DNA from: Mycobacterium aquaticum
GTDB lineage: Bacteria; Actinomycetota; Actinomycetes; Mycobacteriales; Mycobacteriaceae
Length of the DNA stretch: 47,091 nt
Assembly: GCF_002086485.1 (NCBI RefSeq)
Contig: NZ_MVHF01000057.1
Span: forward strand, 1-47,091
Reading direction: 5' to 3'
Shown here: positions 42,075 through 47,091 of the stretch, piece after piece
How the letters are laid out: every line of letters starts with the position of its first letter
Numbering within the stretch: position 1 is the first letter of the stretch
Program-made: the position numbers and the translations under genes
The notes under the pieces: model-generated
The model's input: only the letters and a program-made list of their open reading frames with translations
Database searches by the model: none
What the model was told of the DNA's origin: nothing

Positions 42075-42093
42075 GCCCAATGAAGGGATCGAC

Positions 42094-42504
42094 ATGCTCG
42101 TGCGAAAGATCGTCACGGTGCTCGCGATCGTCGGTGCGATGGCCGTGGCGCAAACAGCCCTGCAAGTCCCGGCTGCCGATGCTGAACCCAACTGGGACGC
42201 GATGGCTCAATGCGAATCGGGCGGGAACTGGTCGGCTGATACCGGTAACGGCTTCTATGGGGGGCTGCAGTTCACCCCGGCAACCTGGGCGGCCAACGGC
42301 GGGACGGGTTCACCGGCCGCCGCTCCTCGCGCCGAGCAGATCCGGGTGGCGCGCAATGTCCTGCAGACGCAGGGGCTCGGTGCCTGGCCGGTCTGTGGTG
42401 GACCGGTCGGTATGGCCTCAGGGACGTGTCGTTCGATGGTGGCTTGGATTCCCATCGGGCGTCTGCCGCGGTTGTGCACGCTGTTGCTCAATCCGTTTGG
42501 CTGA
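42094..42504 (+). CDS. Resuscitation-promoting factor (Rpf-domain transglycosylase)
   Basis: This 136-residue secreted muralytic enzyme has a signal peptide (VRKIVTVLAIVGAMAVAQTA). A single Rpf domain follows: NWDAMAQCESGGNWSADTGN with the catalytic Glu, GFYGGLQFTPATWAANGG, AEQIRVARNVLQTQG and the second Cys in WPVCGGP. It cleaves peptidoglycan glycan strands and aids exit from dormancy. It resembles the short RpfC/RpfE forms. The last about 32 residues (VGMASGTCRSMVAWIPIGRL and on) do not look like a known Rpf tail. AAGGGA five bases before the ATG supports the start. The long structured leader suggests post-transcriptional control. Confidence 0.9.
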   Translation: MLVRKIVTVLAIVGAMAVAQTALQVPAADAEPNWDAMAQCESGGNWSADTGNGFYGGLQFTPATWAANGGTGSPAAAPRAEQIRVARNVLQTQGLGAWPVCGGPVGMASGTCRSMVAWIPIGRLPRLCTLLLNPFG

Positions 42505-42512
42505 GTTCGCAC

Positions 42513-43346
42513 CTAACCGGTCGGCTTGCGAGCCCGCAGGGTGTAGCTGAGGGGTGCGACGCCGGGCCGCGTGGCCAGTGCCCACTCGCCGTTGGGGCGC
42601 AGTGTCATCTGGCCGGGGAGTGCCTCCCAGGGCACGCTGTCGTGCTCGACGAACATCTCCAGGCGTAGGCCGGCCTCGAGCACGGCGGTGATGATCTCAC
42701 CGATGGAGTGATTCCACTCGTAGGTCTTCGTCGCCTGCAGTGGCGTGCTGGTCGGCACGTAGGTCGACGCGTCATCCCATTCCAATGGCGTCTCGCGCTC
42801 GAAGTACGGAAACCGCAGATGCAGATCGTCATCGAGGGATTCATCCATGGCCCACAGGATCGGGTGGCCCTCGCGGACGTGGACGACGCCTCCCGGAGCG
42901 AGCAGTGCTGCCACTACTTTTGCCCATTGGCCGACGTCGGGCAGCCAGCACAGCGCGCCCACGCCGGTGTAGACCAGATCGAAGCTTCCGGCTGGCAGTA
43001 CGGACGTGGCGTCGCGGACGTCTGCCTGGACGAAATCCACGGTGTCGCCGGTCTCGGCCACGAGTCGGCGGCCCTCGTCGAGTGAGCGCCCGGAAAAGTC
43101 CAGACCCGTCACTCTTGCGCCGAGCCGAGCGAGCGAGAGGGTGTCGGTGCCGATGTGGCACTGCAGATGTACTGCCCGCACGCCGCTGATGTCGCCGAGC
43201 CGGGGGAGGTCGAACCGCACGACGTGGGAGAGTGCTGATCGGTCTTCGATGAACTGCTGGACGCGGTATCCCGAACCGTCACGGGCGGCGTGCAGCCCGG
43301 CACGATCGTCCCAATTGGCGCGGTTCGCGTCGAAGAAGTCGGTCAT
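42513..43346 (-). CDS. Class I SAM-dependent methyltransferase
   Basis: This 277-residue methyltransferase begins TDFFDANRANWDDRA. SAM motif I-like sequence is AVHLQCHIGTDTLSLARLGA, followed by RVTGLDFSGRSLDEGR, VDFVQADVRDATSVLPAGSF and DLVYTGVGALCWLPD. The C-terminal half (EGHPILWAMDESLDDDLHLR, TYEWNHSIGEIITAVLEAGL) is typical of a bacterial family of unknown substrate. A GTG at 43355 would overlap the peptidase gene stop by four bases and is an equally plausible start. It lies downstream of peptidase E in one unit. Confidence 0.85.
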   Translation of the reverse strand: MTDFFDANRANWDDRAGLHAARDGSGYRVQQFIEDRSALSHVVRFDLPRLGDISGVRAVHLQCHIGTDTLSLARLGARVTGLDFSGRSLDEGRRLVAETGDTVDFVQADVRDATSVLPAGSFDLVYTGVGALCWLPDVGQWAKVVAALLAPGGVVHVREGHPILWAMDESLDDDLHLRFPYFERETPLEWDDASTYVPTSTPLQATKTYEWNHSIGEIITAVLEAGLRLEMFVEHDSVPWEALPGQMTLRPNGEWALATRPGVAPLSYTLRARKPTG

Positions 43347-43351
43347 CACCC

Positions 43352-44077
43352 TCACAGCCGTCGGACGTCGAGCGCGGTCTCGGTCACCGCGCGGTTGGAT
43401 GCTTCAACGAAATATGCGCCTGCCGAAGGGGTTTCGGCGACCGCTTCGGTGAATTCGGTGCCGCGGTAGAGCAAGCCCGCACCGTCGTCGGTGGCGTACG
43501 CCGCGGGCAGCACGTTGTCGCCGACGAGCTTGTGCAGCAAGGGGCGACGTTGGTCCTCTGAGTCGTAATGAACGCCGTTCGCATAGGGAACGAAGCCAAG
43601 GCCGTTGCCGATCGGTTGCAGTTGAGGCCCGAACGAGTCTGTCGTGCCGCCGGTGTGCCAACAGATCGAACCGGCCGATATGCCGGTCAGTACGACCCCG
43701 GCTTGCCATGCGGTGCGCAGGGCTACGTCGACACCGTGCAGTCGCCACATCGCGAGGAGTCCGGCGACGCTGCCGCCGAACACCCACACGACGTCGTGGG
43801 CAAGGAGATGTGCGGTGAAGTCCTCGACATTGGGCATGGGGAACAACGACACATGTGAGGGTGTGAAGCCGCGTGCCTGCGCCGCCTCGGTGAGGTAGTG
43901 CAGCACAGCCTTGTCATCGCCCATTGCCGTCGCCAGGAGGCAGAGACGCGGGGACCGGCCGGTCACTCCGGACAATTCGACGGCGAAGTCGGTGAGCGCG
44001 GTGAAGGCGAAGCGGGTTCTGCGGCCCGCTCCGATACCTCCGCTCGTCGCCAGAATCGTCGGTATGTCTGCGGGCAT
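43352..44077 (-). CDS. Peptidase E-like (S51 family) protein
   Basis: This 241-residue protein belongs to the S51 group with a glutamine-amidotransferase-like fold. The nucleophile Ser134 is in VVLTGISAGSICWHTGG, the preceding oxyanion/strand region reads VVWVFGGSVAGLLAMW, and the later His/Asp region is VPYANGVHYDSEDQRRPLLH. PepE enzymes cleave N-terminal Asp from dipeptides. The opening ILATSGGIGAGRRTRF differs somewhat from classic PepE, so the exact substrate is open. The stop overlaps the possible GTG start of the methyltransferase gene. Confidence 0.85.
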   Translation of the reverse strand: MPADIPTILATSGGIGAGRRTRFAFTALTDFAVELSGVTGRSPRLCLLATAMGDDKAVLHYLTEAAQARGFTPSHVSLFPMPNVEDFTAHLLAHDVVWVFGGSVAGLLAMWRLHGVDVALRTAWQAGVVLTGISAGSICWHTGGTTDSFGPQLQPIGNGLGFVPYANGVHYDSEDQRRPLLHKLVGDNVLPAAYATDDGAGLLYRGTEFTEAVAETPSAGAYFVEASNRAVTETALDVRRL

Positions 44078-44183
44078 GACCCGACCGTAGGCGTTGGCTT
44101 CTCGCGCCGACAACCGGTTTTCGTCGCGCCTGATTTTTCGCTGAGAGTTTGGATTGGATAGCCCAGCTCGGCAAGTTAGCGAT

Positions 44184-44195
44184 ATATCGTGATAT
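44184..44195. promoter_or_regulatory. Probable PadR operator
   Basis: ATATCGTGATAT has 5-base arms around a GT centre, embedded in CGATATATCGTGATATTG. It lies 56 bases upstream of the PadR-like gene. ATATC/GATAT dyads are usual for actinobacterial PadR autoregulation, as I recall. Confidence 0.65.
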
Positions 44196-44251
44196 TGACG
44201 CGATGCAGCGTTGAATCGAACAGGTGAAGACCTCACGAGAGGGAGGCAGAC

Positions 44252-44848
44252 ATGTTTCACGGTGGATTCCCCGGTGGATTCGGCTTCGGCGGAGCGGGTT
44301 TCGGGCCCTTCGGTGGCGGTTTCGGCGGTCCGGGGTGGGGCGGCCCAGGGTTTGGCGGCCCAGGGTTTGGCGGCCATGGGTTCGGTCACGGGTTCGGCCG
44401 CGGCAAGTTCGCGGCGGCAGCGACCGCGGCTCTGTTGCTCGACGGTCCCGCCGACGCCGAGGAGATCACCCGGCGGGTTACCGAGGCGACCGACGGTGCA
44501 TTCACCCCGCCCGACGGGGCGGCGGAGGTCGGCATCGGCTTGTTGGCGGGGCGCGGCGTGGTGACCGTCGACGACGGTGTCGCAACGCTGACGGAGTTCG
44601 GCGAGAACCTCTTGGCCTGGCGGGGTATCAACAGCGACACCGCGCACGCGTTCCTCGCGCAGGCCTCGAAGTTCGCCGGTGTCCTCAAGCTGCGTAAGGA
44701 GTTCTTCGAGGTCGCCGGTCTGGCCCGAACGATCATGTGGACCGGCACGGACGAGCAGCGGGAGAAGCTGGAGGAGGCGAGGAACACCATCCTGGCTGCC
44801 GTCACCGACGCCAAGCGGTCCCTGTACGCGGCTCTCGCGCAGGGCTGA
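44252..44848 (+). CDS. PadR-like regulator with Gly/Phe-rich N-terminal region
   Basis: This 198-residue protein has a first 50 residues that are almost only Gly, Phe, Pro and His in tandem GGPGFGG/GHGFGHGF units, an intrinsically disordered segment. A winged-helix domain of PadR character follows: AAAATAALLLDGPADAEEIT, RRVTEATDGAFTPPDGA, LAGRGVVTVDDGVATLTEFG. A C-terminal helical part (ARTIMWTGTDEQREKLEEAR, NTILAAVTDAKRSLYAAL) is probably for dimerisation. GAGAGGGAGG precedes the ATG. Gly/Phe-rich PadR-family proteins are known in actinobacteria. The operator upstream suggests autorepression; other targets are unknown. Confidence 0.83.
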   Translation: MFHGGFPGGFGFGGAGFGPFGGGFGGPGWGGPGFGGPGFGGHGFGHGFGRGKFAAAATAALLLDGPADAEEITRRVTEATDGAFTPPDGAAEVGIGLLAGRGVVTVDDGVATLTEFGENLLAWRGINSDTAHAFLAQASKFAGVLKLRKEFFEVAGLARTIMWTGTDEQREKLEEARNTILAAVTDAKRSLYAALAQG

Positions 44849-44856
44849 TCTGACCC

Positions 44857-44897
44857 GGTTTCGGTGCGGCCGCGATATCCGGGGCCGCACCGAAACC
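44857..44897. terminator. Bidirectional hairpin between the PadR-like and L,D-transpeptidase genes
   Basis: A 15-base perfect stem (GGTTTCGGTGCGGCC and complement) with an 11-base loop sits between the two convergent stop codons. Confidence 0.8.
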
Positions 44898-44940
44898 ACT
44901 TCTGGTGCTTATGGTTTGGCGTCACCGCCCAGCGGTGCGC

Positions 44941-45804
44941 TCACGCCCACTGGTCCCAGGGCACGCTCCAGTCGCCGTTCTGCCACAGCTGCAACGGTTT
45001 TCCGCCGGTGTTCTTCACTTCGACGACATCGCCGGGCACCGAGAAGTTGTAGAACCAGGCGGCATTGTCGTGGTTGAGATTCAAGCAGCCGTGGCTGGTG
45101 TCGGTCTTTCCTTGCGCCCAGACCGTGGCTTCGAGCTCATGCAGGTAGACGCCGTCCGAGCTGATCCGCACGGCGTAGTTGATCGACTCCTTGTACCCGA
45201 GGTGGGAGTTGATCGGTAATCCGTAGGTCGACGAATCCATGACCACGGGGTTGCTCTTGTCCATGACGGTGTAGACACCGGGCTGTGTCCAGAAGCTCAG
45301 CGTCTTGTCGCCGACCTTCTCGGTGCCGCCGCGCCCCATGGAGGTCGGCATGGTGCGTACGAGGGTGCCGCCGTCATAGACGCTGACCTGCTTGGTCGCA
45401 TCGTCGGCGATCGACACGTGCGACGCCCCGATGGTGAACGTCAACGGCGCGTCCTGGCCGACGGTCACCACGGTGCCCGGGGCGTAGTACTGCGGTGGGC
45501 GCCAATGTGCGGTGTGGTCGTCGACCCAGTGCCAGGCCCCCGACACCGGCGGCTCGGTGGTGACCGCAAGTTGCTGCTCGGCAGCGCCCCGGTCCTCGAC
45601 GGGGCCGGCGAAGTGTGCGACCACGACCATGCCGATGCCGTAGGTGGCCCCTGGCTGCAGTGGTGCACCCGACGTGCCGGTCAGCGACACCGGAGGCAGG
45701 CCAGGATCGTCCGCGCGCGACACCCCTGCCGGCGCGCACAACAGTGCTGTCAGCGCTGTCGCCACCGAACAGAGCAGCATCGACGTCCGCACTGCACTCA
45801 CCAT
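44941..45804 (-). CDS. L,D-transpeptidase (YkuD domain)
   Basis: This 287-residue exported enzyme makes 3-3 cross-links in mycobacterial peptidoglycan. A signal segment (SMLLCSVATALTALLCAPAG) ends near SRADD. An Ig-like domain follows (GIGMVVVAHFAGPVEDRGAA, WHWVDDHTAHWRPPQYYAPG). The YkuD catalytic domain has His in GVYLHELEATVWAQG and the motif S237-H-G-C240-L-N-L-N in TDTSHGCLNLNHDNAAWFY. Carbapenems inhibit this family through the Cys. GGAG nine bases before the ATG at 45804 supports this start. Which of the Ldt paralogues it is cannot be told. Confidence 0.93.
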   Translation of the reverse strand: MVSAVRTSMLLCSVATALTALLCAPAGVSRADDPGLPPVSLTGTSGAPLQPGATYGIGMVVVAHFAGPVEDRGAAEQQLAVTTEPPVSGAWHWVDDHTAHWRPPQYYAPGTVVTVGQDAPLTFTIGASHVSIADDATKQVSVYDGGTLVRTMPTSMGRGGTEKVGDKTLSFWTQPGVYTVMDKSNPVVMDSSTYGLPINSHLGYKESINYAVRISSDGVYLHELEATVWAQGKTDTSHGCLNLNHDNAAWFYNFSVPGDVVEVKNTGGKPLQLWQNGDWSVPWDQWA

Positions 45805-46037
45805 TGGCCACACTCCGATTCACGATTTCAGACCCCGGTTCGGATCCAGTCGTTAGGCATCCTAGCCATCGTGGCTGTCAGCGAAGCTGTGACGCGACGC
45901 GCACGGAAAACGGCTCGACCGGTAATGCCCCGTCCTTCCGCTGGCCGTGTGGGCGCGGCTACGGTTCAGATGTTTCGGTGGCGCACATCCCTGTGGTCGG
46001 TATCACGGAAACGCCCGAACTCCTGTGCCCGGAATTT

Positions 46038-46052
46038 GATTGACATGTCATC
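46038..46052. promoter_or_regulatory. MarR operator copy A
   Basis: GATTGACATGTCATC contains the 10-base palindrome TGACATGTCA. It shares the GATTGAC half-site with copies B and C and lies in the otherwise gene-free region between the transpeptidase and the small secreted gene. Confidence 0.6.
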
Positions 46053-46064
46053 TGTTCTATTTGA

Positions 46065-46084
46065 GTGATTGACGTGTCAATCAC
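46065..46084. promoter_or_regulatory. MarR operator copy B, strongest copy
   Basis: GTGATTGACGTGTCAATCAC has perfect 9-base arms around a GT centre, 19 bases upstream of the ATG of the small secreted protein gene. It shares its core with the site upstream of marR. Confidence 0.78.
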
Positions 46085-46103
46085 ATCTGGCTTAGGGAGC
46101 AGC

Positions 46104-46388
46104 ATGACCTACGAGAACGTACGCCGCCACCTGGCGTCAGCGATCACTGTTGCGGCCGCGATATCGATGATCGGTCTCGCTCCGGCGGCATCAGCCAAAG
46201 TCGCTGTGCTGCAGAGGGAATCGTGCACCGGTCCGGATATCGTTGCTGGTTCGTGCGAGAAGCCGCCGCAACCGGTTCCGGTCCATATCTTGAGTCCTCA
46301 CGGATCGAAATTGCGCAAGATGGCAATCGCCGCAGAACGGCAGGCGGCGAAACCGGCGTGCCCGCCATCGTCGAAGGACAGGGACTGA
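46104..46388 (+). CDS. Small secreted protein, probable MarR target
   Basis: This 94-residue protein has a signal peptide (HLASAITVAAAISMIGLAPA, cleavage near ASA). The mature part is short and basic-leaning, with three Cys (ESCTGPDIVAGSCEKPPQPV and AACPP-like KPACPPSS). AGGGAG precedes the ATG by four bases. No known family. Two operator copies upstream match the one in front of the convergent MarR gene, so expression is probably derepressed by the MarR ligand. The 35 bases between the two stops hold no obvious terminator. Confidence 0.75.
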   Translation: MTYENVRRHLASAITVAAAISMIGLAPAASAKVAVLQRESCTGPDIVAGSCEKPPQPVPVHILSPHGSKLRKMAIAAERQAAKPACPPSSKDRD

Positions 46389-46423
46389 GCGCCGAACCCG
46401 GCGCTACCCCAATCTGGCAACAA

Positions 46424-46912
46424 CTATCGACCGTCGTCGGCCAGGTCCAGGTGTCGCTGGATCGCGGCCATCAAGCGGGCGAGGTCACGCATCTGCCTGT
46501 CGGTCAGGCTGTCGACGAACAGTTCCTTGAGTGCGCGCAGGTGGGGGCCCATCGCGCGGGACATTGCCTCGCGCCCTGCGTCGGTGGACTCGACCACCGC
46601 GCCTCTGCTGTCGGCCGGATGCGGCTCACGCCGAATGAGTCCGCGCTGCTGCATGCGCCCGAGATGATGGGACAGCCGACTGCGCTCCCAGTGGATGGCA
46701 TCAGCCAACTCCGAGGACCGCAGCGCACCATGGTCGGCTTCCGCCAAGGCGACCAACACCGCGAAATCTCCCTCCGACAGTGCCGCGGTCTCCTGGAACA
46801 CCTGTGAGAGTCGGCTGCGTAGCTCACCGCTGACGTCCAACAGTCCTCGCCACGCGGCGATCTCCGTCTGGGAGAGTCCCGATTCGTCGAACGCGCGGAA
46901 AGCGGATGACAC
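46424..46912 (-). CDS. MarR-family transcriptional regulator
   Basis: This 162-residue winged-helix dimer contains LSEGDFAVLVALAEADHGAL, RSSELADAIHWERSRLSHHL (recognition helix), RMQQRGLIRREPHPADSRGA with the wing Asp-x-Arg, and a C-terminal dimer helix (DRQMRDLARLMAAIQRHLDL). MarR proteins bind palindromes and release on binding phenolic or oxidised ligands. The operator at 46945-46960 indicates autoregulation, and matching sites in front of the secreted-protein gene indicate a small local regulon. Confidence 0.9.
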   Translation of the reverse strand: MSSAFRAFDESGLSQTEIAAWRGLLDVSGELRSRLSQVFQETAALSEGDFAVLVALAEADHGALRSSELADAIHWERSRLSHHLGRMQQRGLIRREPHPADSRGAVVESTDAGREAMSRAMGPHLRALKELFVDSLTDRQMRDLARLMAAIQRHLDLADDGR

Positions 46913-46944
46913 GCCGATCTACCCCTCGAACGTCGATTCGAAAT

Positions 46945-46960
46945 GATTGACGTATCAATT
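46945..46960. promoter_or_regulatory. MarR operator copy C
   Basis: GATTGACGTATCAATT, with half-sites ATTGA/TCAAT, lies 32 bases upstream of the marR start. It has the same GATTGACGT core as copy B. Confidence 0.72.
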
Positions 46961-47013
46961 GCACCACAGTGCGGGCGCGACTTCTGGGCAGACTCGCGTG
47001 AATGAGCCAGTGC

Positions 47014-47091
47014 CTATCGGCAGCCGTTCGCGCTGACCCACCGCCCGTTGTAGCCGACGCAGCCGCTGACGGCGGGCGGCGGTGGGGGAGG
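47014..47091 (-). CDS. C-terminus of a small secreted protein, cut by window edge
   Basis: Twenty-five codons and a stop are visible: a Pro-rich run followed by AVSGCVGYNGRWVSANGCR. The two-Cys YNGRW ending after a Pro-rich linker is familiar from small mycobacterial secreted proteins. The 5' part lies outside. Function is unknown. Confidence 0.65.
   Translation of the reverse strand, partial: PPPPPPAVSGCVGYNGRWVSANGCR

Larger units (their letters stand above)
41528..42093. promoter_or_regulatory. AT-rich leader/promoter region of the Rpf gene
   Basis: There is no gene in this 566-base gap. Bases about 41,700-41,980 are much richer in A and T than the rest of the window (runs such as ATTTTCATTTTT). 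They contain a dyad TTGCCACTGTGGCAA (41759-41773). Further left is a complex hairpin (outer arms CGCCAAC/GTTGGCG, 41598-41633) that may end the preceding transcript. A -10 box and a leader hairpin are listed separately. The AT-richness would suit binding of the nucleoid protein Lsr2; that is inference. Confidence 0.5.

Noticed and set aside
41970..42090. c-di-AMP (ydaO-type) riboswitch in the Rpf leader
   Set aside because: I could not find the conserved core of that class; only simple hairpins are visible. A covariance search would settle it.

Overview
The window looks like chromosome of a fast-growing mycobacterium (Mycolicibacterium type). The evidence is high GC, many GTG starts, an MmpS/MmpL pair, RipD-like and resuscitation-promoting-factor proteins, DUF732 and DUF5078 secreted proteins, a FadD32-like fatty-acyl-AMP ligase and a full-length carboxylic acid reductase. 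I see no insertion sequence, prophage, tRNA, rRNA or CRISPR array. The genus is an inference from gene content.

Layout. 1-8.3 kb: an edge-truncated NlpC/P60 cell-wall hydrolase, an ArsR-SRPBCC fusion regulator with its operator, mmpS-mmpL, two small secreted proteins, a phosphodiesterase and a secreted protein. 8.5-17.1 kb: acyltransferase, SGNH hydrolase, a MOSC/GlxA-regulator pair, small envelope proteins, a MenC-like protein that has lost catalytic residues, an APH(6)-type kinase, thiol peroxidase, a TenA-like protein and an RipD variant. 17.2-25.8 kb: M48 protease, a membrane protein, a uracil-catabolism operon (URC1-URC4-upp), an M15 peptidase lipoprotein, an ArsR-controlled DUF899/SRPBCC locus with two matching operators, a 105-bp-period tandem repeat and a secreted esterase. 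25.9-31.2 kb: fatty-acyl-AMP ligase and carboxylic acid reductase, tail to tail.

31.4-35.4 kb is the most unusual region. It is a tight four-gene operon: a signal-less M6 metalloprotease with a Lys/Asp-rich repeat tail, a probable degenerate ATP-grasp partner, an intact peptide-ligase-type ATP-grasp enzyme and a 102-residue protein. I read it as a candidate peptide- or protein-modifying system in which the protease tail may be the substrate. That is a hypothesis from gene order and sequence character.

35.8-47.1 kb: threonine-aldolase-like enzyme, ThrE-type exporter, a YCII/ECF42-type sigma pair, secreted proline-rich protein, an Rpf with a long AT-rich structured leader, methyltransferase/peptidase E pair, Gly/Phe-rich PadR-like regulator with operator, L,D-transpeptidase, and a convergent small-secreted-protein/MarR pair bracketed by three copies of one operator.

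The recurring theme is envelope biology (NlpC/P60, RipD, M15, L,D-transpeptidase, Rpf, MmpL/S, FAAL), mixed with small one-component regulators whose palindromic operators can be read next to them. Several starts appear leaderless, with a TANNNT box 6-8 nt upstream of the start codon.
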